Shown: one piece after another, positions 1 to 7,843 of the stretch
How positions within the stretch are numbered: the first letter of the stretch is position 1
Layout of the letters: every line of letters starts with the position of its first letter
Translations under genes and position numbers: made by a program
Source: Brachybacterium halotolerans
GTDB lineage: Bacteria > Actinomycetota > Actinomycetes > Actinomycetales > Dermabacteraceae
DNA length: 64,000 nt
Reading direction: 5' to 3'
Assembly (NCBI RefSeq): GCF_016623465.1
Contig: NZ_JAEDAJ010000004.1
Span: forward strand, 244,906-308,905
The notes under the pieces: generated by a model
Database searches by the model: none
Seen by the model: only the letters and a program-made list of their open reading frames with translations
What the model was told of the DNA's origin: nothing

Positions 1-2
1 TG

Positions 3-1115
3 CCCACCCTCACCTCCGAGATGTTCGAGGACGACTCCTGGCGCTCCCCCGGTGCGCGCTACGAGGCGCTCGAGAACACGGTGATGGAGGCGCGCGGCGA
101 GGAGATCCACCTGCGCATCAGCGGCGAGGGCCGCGGGCTCGACGTCGAGTTCGACTCGATCGGGCCCGAGGCCGCATGCACCTCCATGCAGCTGCACCTG
201 CAGGTCTCCCCCGAGCAGTTCGCAGACGTCTGGAACGCCGCGCAGGCGATCGCCGGCCCGCAGGCGGCGCTGGGCGCGAACTCGCCGTTCCTGTTCGGCC
301 GCCGTCTCTGGCACGAGAACCGGATCCCCGCGTTCACGCAGGCCCTGGACACCCGCCCGCCGGAGTACGCGACCCAGGGCGTGCGCCCGCGGGTGTGGTT
401 CGGCGAGCGCTGGATCACCTCGATGTTCGACCTCTTCGAGGAGAACGTGCGGCTGTTCCCCGCGCTCATCCCCGAGTCCCGCACCATGGCCGAGGAGCCG
501 CTGCTCGCCGAGAGCGCGTCCCCGCGCCTGCACGAGCTGATGCTGCACAACGGCACCGTGTGGCGCTGGAACCGGCCGATCTACGATCCCGGTGAGGACA
601 TGCCCCACCTGCGCCTGGAGAACCGTCTGCTGCCGGCCGGGCCGTCGGCGATCGACATGGCCGCGAACGCCGCGTTCCTCTACGGGATCCTCGAGTCGCT
701 CGTGAAGGAGCGGCGCCCGCTGTGGTCGCGCATGAGCTTCGAGCAGGCCGCCGAGCACTTCGAGCTGTGCGCGCGGTGGGGGCTGGAGGCCCGCATCACC
801 TGGCCGCGCCTGGGCAAGGTGCGCGTCGCGGACCTGCTGGTCGAGCACCTCATCCCCCAGGCCATGCAGGGGCTGCGGGACCTCGGGACCGACGAGGACG
901 TGATCGAGCGCTACACCTCGGTGCTGCTGGGGCGTGCCCGCTCGGGACGCAACGGCGCCCGCTGGCAGATCGACACCGTGACCTCCCTCGAGCTGCGGGG
1001 CGCGAGCCGCCAGGATGCCCTCGCCCGGATGACCGCGATGTACATCGAGGGCGTCCACTCCGGGCGCCCCGTGCACGAGTGGCCGATGCCCGCGCGGGGC
1101 CAGGCCGACGGCTGA
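3..1115 (+). CDS. glutamate-cysteine ligase family 2 (GCS2) protein, 5'-truncated by window edge
   Basis: The reading frame is open to the left edge, so the N-terminus lies outside the window. The visible 370 residues include CTSMQLHLQV, NSPFLFGRRLWHENRIP and the C-terminal GARWQIDTV segment, which are typical of the ATP-grasp-like GCS2 family that joins glutamate to cysteine or another amine. Actinobacteria use mycothiol, so the true substrate may not be cysteine; GCS2 members also make other gamma-glutamyl amides. The family is usually 400-500 residues, so roughly the first 100 are missing. The next gene starts 76 bases downstream from its own promoter. The family call is secure; the substrate is not. 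Confidence 0.8.
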   Translation, partial: PTLTSEMFEDDSWRSPGARYEALENTVMEARGEEIHLRISGEGRGLDVEFDSIGPEAACTSMQLHLQVSPEQFADVWNAAQAIAGPQAALGANSPFLFGRRLWHENRIPAFTQALDTRPPEYATQGVRPRVWFGERWITSMFDLFEENVRLFPALIPESRTMAEEPLLAESASPRLHELMLHNGTVWRWNRPIYDPGEDMPHLRLENRLLPAGPSAIDMAANAAFLYGILESLVKERRPLWSRMSFEQAAEHFELCARWGLEARITWPRLGKVRVADLLVEHLIPQAMQGLRDLGTDEDVIERYTSVLLGRARSGRNGARWQIDTVTSLELRGASRQDALARMTAMYIEGVHSGRPVHEWPMPARGQADG

Positions 1116-1179
1116 GGGAACCGCCTCGCCCCGCCCGCCCGCATGCCGAGAGTGCGTCTCAGATCCTGGATGTCCGGTT

Positions 1180-1185
1180 TAGAGT
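1180..1185 (+). promoter_or_regulatory. -10 box of a likely leaderless promoter for the BASS gene
   Basis: TAGAGT fits the actinobacterial TANNNT -10 consensus and is separated from the ATG by GAGCGC only, so transcription would start at or next to the A of the start codon. No purine-rich Shine-Dalgarno is present in this spacer. Confidence 0.5.
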
Positions 1186-1191
1186 GAGCGC

Positions 1192-2229
1192 ATGAGCCAG
1201 AATCCCTCCTCCCCCACCTCCGCTCCGCCCACACCCCCGTCGGCCCCGGCCGGATCCACGAGCGAGGACCGCTCCGCGCGCGTCGCCGTGACCGTGTTCC
1301 CCGTGCTGATCCTCGCGGCCGCCGCGCTCGGCTTCTTCGTGCCGGCCACCGGCCAGGCGATCTCCGGGTACACGAACCTGTTCCTGGGCATCATCATGTT
1401 CGCGATGGGGCTCACGCTCACCATCCCCGACTTCACCCTCGTGCTGAAGCGGCCGCTGCCGGTGCTGATCGGCGTCCTCGCGCAGTACGTGGTGATGCCT
1501 CTCGTCGGCTTCGCCATCGCCTGGGTGCTGCAGCTGCCGCCCGAGCTCGCGGCCGGCGTGATCCTCGTGGGCTGCGCCCCCGGCGGCACCAGCTCGAACG
1601 TCATCAACTACCTCTCGAAGGCGGACACCGCGCTGTCGGTGACGATGACCTCGATCTCCACGCTCATCGCCCCGATCCTCACCCCTGTCCTGACCCTCTG
1701 GCTCGCCGGGGCGTTCATGCCGCTGGATGCCGGAGAGATGGCCCTGAGCATCGTGAAGATGGTGCTGATCCCCGTGATCGCGGGCCTCGTGATCCGCCTC
1801 GTGCTCTCGCGCCTGGTGGACAGGATCCTGCCGGCACTGCCGTGGGTGAGCGTCGCCGGCATCTCCCTGGTGGTCATCGCGGTGGTCTCCGGCAGCGCCG
1901 ACCAGATCGTCTCCGCGGGCGCCCTCGTGCTGCTCGCGGTGGTGCTGCACAACGGCTTCGGCTACCTGCTGGGCTACTGGTTCGCGCGCGTGCTGCGCCA
2001 GCCGATCCGCACCTCCCGCACCACCTCGATCGAGGTCGGCATGCAGAACTCGGGTCTCGCCGCCACGCTCGCCGCCCAGTACTTCAGCCCCGCCGCGGCG
2101 CTGCCCGGCGCCGTGTTCTCGATCTGGCACAACCTCTCCGGCGCGGTGCTCGCGATGTACTACCGGCGCACCGCGCAGCACCAGGACGCGGACCCGCGGG
2201 ACCGGCGCGCGCCCGCCGGCTCGCGGTGA
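1192..2229 (+). CDS. bile acid:sodium symporter (BASS) family transporter
   Basis: This 345-residue integral membrane protein has a disordered Pro/Ser N-terminal tail (about 30 residues) followed by about nine hydrophobic segments. The BASS signature GCAPGGTSSN is at residues 128-137 and a second conserved polar stretch, EVGMQNSGLAA, lies near residue 282. These form the crossed discontinuous helices that bind sodium and the organic anion. Bacterial members carry pantoate, keto acids or other carboxylates; the substrate cannot be told here. No ribosome-binding site is visible. Instead TAGAGT lies six bases before the ATG, suggesting a leaderless transcript. A structured element and terminator follow downstream. 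Confidence 0.85.
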   Translation: MSQNPSSPTSAPPTPPSAPAGSTSEDRSARVAVTVFPVLILAAAALGFFVPATGQAISGYTNLFLGIIMFAMGLTLTIPDFTLVLKRPLPVLIGVLAQYVVMPLVGFAIAWVLQLPPELAAGVILVGCAPGGTSSNVINYLSKADTALSVTMTSISTLIAPILTPVLTLWLAGAFMPLDAGEMALSIVKMVLIPVIAGLVIRLVLSRLVDRILPALPWVSVAGISLVVIAVVSGSADQIVSAGALVLLAVVLHNGFGYLLGYWFARVLRQPIRTSRTTSIEVGMQNSGLAATLAAQYFSPAAALPGAVFSIWHNLSGAVLAMYYRRTAQHQDADPRDRRAPAGSR

Positions 2230-2290
2230 TGCGGATCACCTCGTATCCGGCGGTGCAGAGAACGTGCTCGCAGCACCCGACGCTCCCCGC

Positions 2291-2520
2291 GCTGACCTGG
2301 TGCGATGCGAGGGGCGCACAGGATCTGCACACCCTGGGGCGCCCTTCCCAGGAAACCCGTAGGGACGCTCCAGCGAATCTTGCAGACAGGCTGGTTATCT
2401 ATACCCAACGCGTTACCGGCGGCCGGGCCTTCTGAGGAGGTGGCCCCGCCACTGAAGCCGGAACGCGGGGGAAAGGGATGGCCCCGGCTCGTGGGGACGA
2501 GCCGGGGCGCTTTCTTTGTC
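2291..2520 (+). ncRNA. candidate structured small RNA, copy 1 of a two-copy family
   Basis: The 307-base gap between the BASS gene and the convergent DUF2306 gene has no convincing reading frame. Positions 2291-2400 align collinearly with the reverse complement of 16591-16692. Shared blocks in order are TGACCT, GCGA, TCTGC-C-C, CTGG-G, CGCCC-TCC, GGAAACC--TAG, CCAG-CG and CTGGT. Both copies run into a GC-rich hairpin. Here the hairpin is followed by a T-rich tail on this strand, which sets the likely direction of transcription. No Rfam family was recognised. It could be a small RNA or a dispersed repeat; the 5' end is not defined. Confidence 0.4.
2481..2520 (+). terminator. intrinsic terminator
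   Basis: GCCCCGGCTCGT and ACGAGCCGGGGC form a perfect 12-bp stem with a GGGG loop (2481-2508), followed by GCTTTCTTTGTC. The T-rich tail is on the plus strand, so it terminates plus-strand transcription from the BASS gene or the candidate RNA. It lies just before the convergent gene ending at 2537. Confidence 0.75.
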
Positions 2521-2536
2521 GGGGGTCCTTCGGGCC

Positions 2537-3025
2537 TCACTCCACGGCGAGGGGCCGACGCGCATCGCGGCGCGTGCCGCGCACGCGGACCACCATCCCG
2601 GCCCACGCCACGGCGAGCGCGACCACACCCGCGAAGAAGACCAGGGTCAGCACCGGGTCCGAGCGCAGAAGATGCGGGATCAGCCGCCCCGGCGACAGGA
2701 TCGCGAAGACGAACGCGATGCACGTGCCCAGGTAGGAGCCGATCATCCACACCCGGTGCGACGCGACGTTGCCGCGCCGGATGTTGACGACGCCCATCGT
2801 GATGGAGAACAGCGTCCACACCGCGAGCGCGTGCAGCCAGCTGAGCCCCTGCGGGTGGATGAAGAAGCTCGAGACGCAGGTGAGGACCATGGAGATCGCC
2901 CACGTGCGGCCCAGCCAGCGGTGCGCACGGTCGCGGTGGCGCCGGAAGATCTGGATCGGCCCCAGGGTGAGGACGATCAGCGCGCCGAGCGCGTGGAGGA
3001 CGATGACGACGACGGGTGTGCCCAT
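2537..3025 (-). CDS. DUF2306-like membrane protein
   Basis: This small integral membrane protein (162 residues from the chosen ATG at 3025) has four to five hydrophobic helices and conserved HRDRAHRWLGRTWA and SHRVWMIGSY segments, typical of DUF2306/COG5395 proteins. Their histidine and arginine pattern in the membrane has no proven function. An upstream ATG at 3061 would add 12 polar residues. The 3025 start was preferred because the protein then opens with a hydrophobic helix. It is divergent from a MerR regulator, which is the best clue that the regulator controls it. Confidence 0.7.
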   Translation of the reverse strand: MGTPVVVIVLHALGALIVLTLGPIQIFRRHRDRAHRWLGRTWAISMVLTCVSSFFIHPQGLSWLHALAVWTLFSITMGVVNIRRGNVASHRVWMIGSYLGTCIAFVFAILSPGRLIPHLLRSDPVLTLVFFAGVVALAVAWAGMVVRVRGTRRDARRPLAVE

Positions 3026-3143
3026 GGGCCGACGGTAATGTGACGGGCGACACGGCGCCATCTAGATAGCTGCTGGTCCTCGCACTATCCGACCGTACCG
3101 GAGGATCTGCGCGGCGGCTCCGGCGAGATCCGAGGGGGATCGC

Positions 3144-3854
3144 ATGCTGCTGAACGAGCTGGCCCGCGCGAGCGGCACGAGCACGGCGAGCATCAAGTAC
3201 TACCGGCGACAGCGGCTGCTCCCTCCCGGGCGACGGCTCACCACGACACGCTTCGACTACGGCCGCGAGCACCTCGAGCGCCTCGCGCTGATCCGCGCGC
3301 TGCGCGAGCTCGCCCATGCCCCCATCGAGGACATCCGGGCGCTCACCACCGTGATCGACGAGGGTCGGCCCCTCGTGAAGGCCCTCGAGATCGCGCAGGC
3401 GATCGCGACGGGTCTGCTCGCCCGTCTGCATGAGGAGCCGCCGCCGGAGGACGAGGATCCGCGCGTGGCGGCCCTGATCGGGGCGATGGGCTGGGCCGAC
3501 GTCGGCAGCGGTCCCCGCGTCGCCCTCGACCGGCTGCTCGGGGCGATGGGCGCCGAGGACGTCGCCGCGGACCTGCCCACCCTGCTGCGCTACGCCCGCC
3601 CGCTCGAGGAGATCGCGAGGGAGGACCTCGCGGGGATCCGCAGCGAGCCGCAGTGCGCGCGGTGCGCGTCGTCCGGTCCGTCGGCCAGCGCCTCGAGCAG
3701 CCCGAGCACCGATGCGATCGTCCGCCATGCGCTCATCGGCTCCCTCGCCTTCACCCAGCTGACGGTGGTGCTGCGCGCGCTCGCCCATGCCTCCGTGAGC
3801 CTCGAGGTCGGGGCCGAGGAGGGGCAGACTGGTCCCCATGGCGCCCACCCCTGA
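3144..3854 (+). CDS. MerR-family transcriptional regulator
   Basis: The N-terminal 70 residues form a MerR winged helix-turn-helix: LLNELARASGTSTASIKYYRR, then a TTRFDYGREHLERLALIRAL wing/helix region. The rest is helical and Ala-rich with no cysteine cluster like the metal-sensing members, so the effector is unknown. The start has a clear GAGGGGG ribosome-binding site. It is transcribed away from the DUF2306 membrane protein, and MerR proteins usually act on the promoter between such pairs. Its last 17 bases overlap the start of the next gene, so the two may be co-transcribed. A two-cysteine CARC motif lies late in the protein. Confidence 0.85.
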   Translation: MLLNELARASGTSTASIKYYRRQRLLPPGRRLTTTRFDYGREHLERLALIRALRELAHAPIEDIRALTTVIDEGRPLVKALEIAQAIATGLLARLHEEPPPEDEDPRVAALIGAMGWADVGSGPRVALDRLLGAMGAEDVAADLPTLLRYARPLEEIAREDLAGIRSEPQCARCASSGPSASASSSPSTDAIVRHALIGSLAFTQLTVVLRALAHASVSLEVGAEEGQTGPHGAHP

Positions 3855-4425
3855 TCCCACGTCCACCCTCCTGCAGTACCTGCGCGAAGCGCGGGAGTCC
3901 CTGCTCTGGAAGCTCGACGGCCTGAGCGAGCGGGACCTGCGCCTGCCCCGCACCCCCACCGGCACCAACCTGCTGGGGCTGGTCAAGCACGTCGCGAACG
4001 TCGAGGCCGGCTATTTCTCCCTGGTCTCCCCCGAGCCGTACCCCCACCCGGAGGACCTGGTGCCGCTGGCCGCGGAGGAGACCGACCCGCTGGTCGACAT
4101 GTACGCCGCGGCCGACGAGAGCGCACAGCTCGTGGTCGCCCGCTACCGGCGCGTGCAGACCTTCGTCGACGAGGTCGTCGAGGCACTGCCGCTCGAGACC
4201 ACGGCCGAGGTCCCCTGGTGGCCGCGCAGCCGCCGCACGATCTCCCTGCACCGGATCCTCGTGCACGTCACCGCCGAGGTCTCCCGGCACGCGGGCCACG
4301 CGGACATCCTGCGCGAGAGCATCGACGGCGCCGCCGGCCTGCGCCGCGACAACTCGAACCTGCCCGCCGGCGGGGACTGGCCCGACTACAGGGCGCGACT
4401 GGAGACCATCGCCGATCGCTTCTGA
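3838..4425 (+). CDS. DinB/DUF664 family protein
   Basis: This 195-residue four-helix-bundle protein has the DUF664 pattern LLWKLDGLSERDLRLPRTPTG, then GLVKHVANVEAGYF, and a late SLHRILVHVTAEVSRHAGHADILRE stretch. The three histidines at the ends of these motifs are the usual metal ligands of DinB/YfiT proteins. Actinobacterial relatives include mycothiol-dependent maleylpyruvate isomerases and bacillithiol/mycothiol transferases, so a thiol-transfer role is possible. The ATG overlaps the MerR gene by 17 bases. The 3' end overlaps the convergent lyase gene by 40 bases. Confidence 0.8.
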   Translation: MAPTPDPTSTLLQYLREARESLLWKLDGLSERDLRLPRTPTGTNLLGLVKHVANVEAGYFSLVSPEPYPHPEDLVPLAAEETDPLVDMYAAADESAQLVVARYRRVQTFVDEVVEALPLETTAEVPWWPRSRRTISLHRILVHVTAEVSRHAGHADILRESIDGAAGLRRDNSNLPAGGDWPDYRARLETIADRF

Positions 4426-5678
4426 GCATCCCGCCGTTGCGCACCCGGCCGCTCCGCGAGCGCCCGCTCGTAGGCGGAGCAGAGGCGATCCAGCGCCGCC
4501 TCGAGCACGGGCGTCGGGGTGGCGATGACGAGCCGGGCGAAGCCCTCGCCCTCGGGGCCGAAGACGGCGCCCTCGTCGCAGTAGAGCATCGCCTCGCACG
4601 CGTGCAGGCGGGTCAGCTCCTCGTGCGGGAGTCCGAGGGCGCGCAGGTCGATCCACTGCAGGTACGTTCCCTCGAGGTCGCACACGCGCACCGCGGGCAG
4701 GCGCTCGGCGAAGATCTCGCGGACCCGGCGGTGGTTGCGGGCGACCAGCTCGTTAACCGCGTCCAGCCACGGCTCGGCACGCGTGTACGCGGCCTCGCAC
4801 GCGACGGCCCCCAGCACGTTGGGGTTGTCGAAGCCGAGGTCGTCGCGGGCCTCGGTGAGCCGTGCGCGCAGCCCCGGGTCGGGGATGATCGCGTTGGCGA
4901 TGCCGAGCCCGGCGAGGTTGAAGGACTTGCTGGGCGAGGTGAGGACCAGCGTCCGCTCGGCCAGCCGCGGGTCGATCGTCGACGCGACCAGGTGCTCGTG
5001 GCCCTCCTGCACGAGATCGGCGTGGATCTCGTCGCTGACCAGCAGCAGGTCGTTCTCCAGGACGATCCGGGCGATCTCCTCGAGCTCCCACCGCTCCCAC
5101 ACGCGGCCGGTCGGATTGTGCGGGCTGCACAGCAGCAGCATCGTCGTCGAGGGGTCCTTCGCGAGCTGCTCGAGCTCGTCGAGGTCGAGGTGGAAGCGGC
5201 CCGCGCTCTCGACCAGGGGGTTGCGCACGATGCGCCGCCCGCTCGAGGTGATCGACCGGTACATCGGGTAGTAGGCGGGGGTCTGCACGATGATGCCGTC
5301 ACCGGGTGCGGTGAGCTCGCGGATGGCCCAGGTGAACGCGGGGATCACGCCCGGCGTCACGCGGATCCAGTCGGGGTCGACGTCCCAGCCGTGGCGTCGG
5401 CGCATCCAGCCGGTGACGGCGCCCAGGTAGTGGTCGGTGGGGACGGTGTAGCCGAGGACGAGGCCGCGTGCGAGGGCGCCCTGGAGGGCGTCGATGATCT
5501 CGGGCGCATTGGCGAGGTCCAGGTCGGCGACGGAGAAGGGCGCGATGGGGGCGCCCGCCGTGTCGCGACATCGCTCGAGGTCGACGTCGGCGGTGCGCGC
5601 CGCCTCGCCCATCGCCGTCCACTTCGAGGAGCCCATGGACGTGCGGTCGACGAGGGTGTCGAGGTCGTACGCGGTCAT
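4386..5678 (-). CDS. MalY/PatB-type PLP-dependent C-S lyase (cystathionine beta-lyase-like)
   Basis: This 430-residue fold-type I aminotransferase has the PatB/MalY hallmarks PFSVADLDL near residue 47, SPHNPTGRVW at 185-194, SDEIHADLV at 215 and the PLP lysine K251 in SPSKSFNLAGL. Family members cleave cystathionine or cysteine S-conjugates to pyruvate, ammonia and a thiol; MalY also modulates maltose regulation in E. coli. The end overlaps the convergent DinB gene by 40 bases, so its last 13 or so residues are coded opposite that gene. The RidA gene lies just upstream on the same strand with a 49-base gap. RidA clears the reactive enamines that PLP lyases release, so the pairing makes metabolic sense. 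Confidence 0.88.
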   Translation of the reverse strand: MTAYDLDTLVDRTSMGSSKWTAMGEAARTADVDLERCRDTAGAPIAPFSVADLDLANAPEIIDALQGALARGLVLGYTVPTDHYLGAVTGWMRRRHGWDVDPDWIRVTPGVIPAFTWAIRELTAPGDGIIVQTPAYYPMYRSITSSGRRIVRNPLVESAGRFHLDLDELEQLAKDPSTTMLLLCSPHNPTGRVWERWELEEIARIVLENDLLLVSDEIHADLVQEGHEHLVASTIDPRLAERTLVLTSPSKSFNLAGLGIANAIIPDPGLRARLTEARDDLGFDNPNVLGAVACEAAYTRAEPWLDAVNELVARNHRRVREIFAERLPAVRVCDLEGTYLQWIDLRALGLPHEELTRLHACEAMLYCDEGAVFGPEGEGFARLVIATPTPVLEAALDRLCSAYERALAERPGAQRRDAQKRSAMVSSRAL

Positions 5679-5727
5679 GGCTCCTCCTGGTGCGCGGTGC
5701 GGGCGGGTGTGCGGACGGTGGGAACGG

Positions 5728-6105
5728 TCAGGCGGCGGCGACCACGGTGACCTCGATGAGCGCGCCCTTGGGCAGCGCGGCGACGGCGTAGGCCATGCGC
5801 GAGGGGTACGGCTCGGTGAAGAAGGTCCCGTACTCCTCGTTGACGGCGGCGAAGTCGTCGATGGAGTCGAGCAGCACGGTGACCTGCAGGGCCTTCTCGA
5901 GCCCGGAGCCGGCGGCCTCGAGGATCGCGCCGGCGTTGGTGAGCGCGCGGCGGGTCTGCTCGCGGATGCCGCCCTCGACGATCGCGCCGGTGGCGGGGTC
6001 CAGCGGGATCTGCCCGGAGACGAAGATCGTGTCGCCGTGGCGGACGGCCTGGGAGTAGGGGCCGATGGCGGAGGGGGCCTGGTCTGTGCTGATGGCCTGG
6101 GTCAT
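5728..6105 (-). CDS. ridA: RidA family enamine/imine deaminase
   Basis: This 125-residue protein matches the full RidA/YjgF/UK114 length. It carries GPYSQAV near residue 15, FVSGQIPLDPATG at 28-40, and the C-terminal PSRMAYAVAALPKGALIEV with R103 and E118 at the usual substrate-carboxylate and water-binding positions. RidA hydrolyses 2-aminoacrylate and related enamines made by PLP dehydratases and lyases. It sits directly upstream of the PLP lyase gene on the same strand and is probably co-transcribed. The chosen ATG at 6105 has a GGAGA ribosome-binding site. Confidence 0.9.
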   Translation of the reverse strand: MTQAISTDQAPSAIGPYSQAVRHGDTIFVSGQIPLDPATGAIVEGGIREQTRRALTNAGAILEAAGSGLEKALQVTVLLDSIDDFAAVNEEYGTFFTEPYPSRMAYAVAALPKGALIEVTVVAAA

Positions 6106-6152
6106 GGGTGCTCTCCTGTGTGCGTGGTGGGACGGCGGAACGGTGGGCTGGT

Positions 6153-6986
6153 TCAGTGCCGCAGGTCGATGCCGAAGACGCGGCGGATCTGGGCGACGGC
6201 GTGACGGGTGAAGCGGACGTCGGACGGGGTGCTCGCGAAGGGCACGAAGAGGCCCGGATGGTCGGGGTGGGCGACGCGCCCGTGGCCGGCGCCGGGGGTG
6301 ACGACGAACCCTGCCTTCTCCATGCGCGTGAGCAGCTCGCGGCGGGTGGTGGGGTGGCGGGTGCCGCGGCCTCCGCGGGCCGACCTCCCGGAGGCCTCGA
6401 TCGCGGCGTCGAGCGCGTCCTCGTACTCCTCGGGGCGCACGGAGAGTGCGTAGCGGGCGGTGAACAGGCCGATCACGGCGTTCTCGGCGCGGTGCACCTG
6501 GACCACGAGGCCGCCGCGCATGAAGTGGTCGCTGGTGCCGGCGTCGGCGCTCCACGACTCCTCCGGGTCGGCCACGGCGAGCACGATGGTCTCGGTGGGG
6601 ACGTCAATGACGCCGACGGTGCGGATCGCGCCCTCGTCGATCGTGAGCGGGCGCAGGTTCGGGCGCGGGTCCTCGGGGACGAGGGAGTGGACGGCCTCGG
6701 CGGGAGGCGCCTGCGCGGGGCGCGGGAGCTCCACGGTGCGGGCGCGGCGGTGCGCGGGGAGGCGGTCGCCGGCCGACGGGCCCCGCGGCGTCGGCGCACT
6801 GCTCCCCGGGCGTTGCTGCTGTCGTCCATCCCGATGCTCGCCCTGGTCCTCGCCCTGGTCTGGGGCGCGGCGGCCGGTGGCGGTCCAGTCGACGGGTCGC
6901 ACGCGCGCAGCGGGCGCGGGGCGTCCCCGCAGCGCGGCCGGCGAGGGCGCGGCGGGACGCGGGGTCCGGGGCTCCTGCGTGCTCAT
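6153..6986 (-). CDS. uncharacterised protein with a HicA-like C-terminal domain
   Basis: The 277-residue protein starts at an ATG with a strong GGAAGGAGG ribosome-binding site. Residues 1-100 are Pro/Arg/Gln-rich and look disordered. Residues 110-200 form an alpha/beta region with no family I recognise. Residues 212-277 (TTRRELLTRMEKAGF, then GAGHGRVAHPDHPG, then VRFTRHAVAQIRRVFGI) follow the HicA layout of helix, GF-strand, His-bearing strands and a final helix. H235 is close to the HicA catalytic histidine, though the usual GSHHIF is GHGRVA. There is no neighbouring HicB antitoxin. It may be a domesticated RNA-binding or nuclease domain. The family link is inference. Confidence 0.6.
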   Translation of the reverse strand: MSTQEPRTPRPAAPSPAALRGRPAPAARVRPVDWTATGRRAPDQGEDQGEHRDGRQQQRPGSSAPTPRGPSAGDRLPAHRRARTVELPRPAQAPPAEAVHSLVPEDPRPNLRPLTIDEGAIRTVGVIDVPTETIVLAVADPEESWSADAGTSDHFMRGGLVVQVHRAENAVIGLFTARYALSVRPEEYEDALDAAIEASGRSARGGRGTRHPTTRRELLTRMEKAGFVVTPGAGHGRVAHPDHPGLFVPFASTPSDVRFTRHAVAQIRRVFGIDLRH

Positions 6987-7223
6987 CGCGCCTCCTTCCG
7001 CCTCGGGCGTGCTGCTCGCGGGTGCTGTTCGTGCATGTCGCCTCCGGCGACCGCGCCAGTCTCTCGCACGGTCGGCCCGAGTGCCCCTCATGTGTCCTCG
7101 TGAGTCGGGCACGGCTCCGGTAGCGTGGGCTCGGCCGTCGGCCCCGTCCGGCCCATCGACCCCGCCCGTCCCATCGGCCCGGTCCGTCACGTCGGCCCTG
7201 CCACCGCTTCGAAGGAGACCGCA
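6987..7223. other. divergent intergenic spacer
   Basis: These 237 bases separate the divergent HicA-like and lipoprotein genes and must hold both promoters. They are GC-rich with short direct repeats of CCCATCG/GGCCC around 7140-7200. No clear palindrome or -10 box was picked out. Confidence 0.3.
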
Positions 7224-7793
7224 GTGCAGCGCTTCCCCCATCGCCTCGCCGCCGCCCGTCGTCCCGTGTCCGTCGCGTGCGCGCTCGGCGCGGTGCTGGT
7301 GCTCGCCGCGGGCTGCGGCGGCGGTGACGGCGCGGACTCCGGCGCCGCGCAGTCCGGCACCGCGCAGTCCGACGGCGGCGGCTCGGCCGCGGCCTCCGGC
7401 GCGGGAGCATCCGACGGCGGCTCTGCGTCCGACGGAGGGTCGGACGGCTCGGACGGCTCGAGCGGGGACTCCTCGACGTCGGCCGAACCGATCGCCGTGA
7501 CGCCGCCGGAGCAGAAGCCCGAGCTGACCGACGCGTGCACCGGTGAGGGGGCGTTCCTGGTCAACGGCGAGAAGCCCAACGACCCGGCGCTGCCCAAGCG
7601 CGACGACCTCACGCTGAAGGTCTCGCTCGAGGACCTCACGGACGACGACGGCGCGGACCTCGTCGCGGACATCGACGGCACACAGAGGCCGATCGAGACC
7701 GCGCACGTGGGCGACACCATCTCCGTGGACCAGTGGACGCTGTCGGTGACGAGCGTCTGCAAGGACTCCGTCGAGTTCGACCTCATCGACTGA
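7224..7793 (+). CDS. secreted lipoprotein of unknown function
   Basis: The GTG start has a GAAGGAG ribosome-binding site and begins a signal peptide with charged N-region (QRFPHRLAAARR), hydrophobic core and lipobox LAAGC near residue 30. A Gly/Ser/Asp-rich linker of about 65 residues follows, then a C-terminal domain of about 100 residues with two cysteines (DACTGEG and SVCKDS) that could form a disulfide. No enzymatic motif is visible. Export and lipid anchoring are inferred from the signal peptide alone. It ends 50 bases before hrpB on the same strand. Confidence 0.75.
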   Translation: MQRFPHRLAAARRPVSVACALGAVLVLAAGCGGGDGADSGAAQSGTAQSDGGGSAAASGAGASDGGSASDGGSDGSDGSSGDSSTSAEPIAVTPPEQKPELTDACTGEGAFLVNGEKPNDPALPKRDDLTLKVSLEDLTDDDGADLVADIDGTQRPIETAHVGDTISVDQWTLSVTSVCKDSVEFDLID

Positions 7794-7843
7794 GTGCACG
7801 GCACCCACCGAAGGCTCCGACGACCTGCGATGATCCTCGTCCC

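Noticed and set aside
1159..2181. Long antisense reading frames (several over 300 codons) opposite the BASS, hrpB, nad, transporter and other genes.
   Set aside because: In DNA this GC-rich, stop codons are rare in all frames. These frames have skewed Arg/Ala/Pro/Gly composition, no family motifs, and lie opposite clearly conserved genes.
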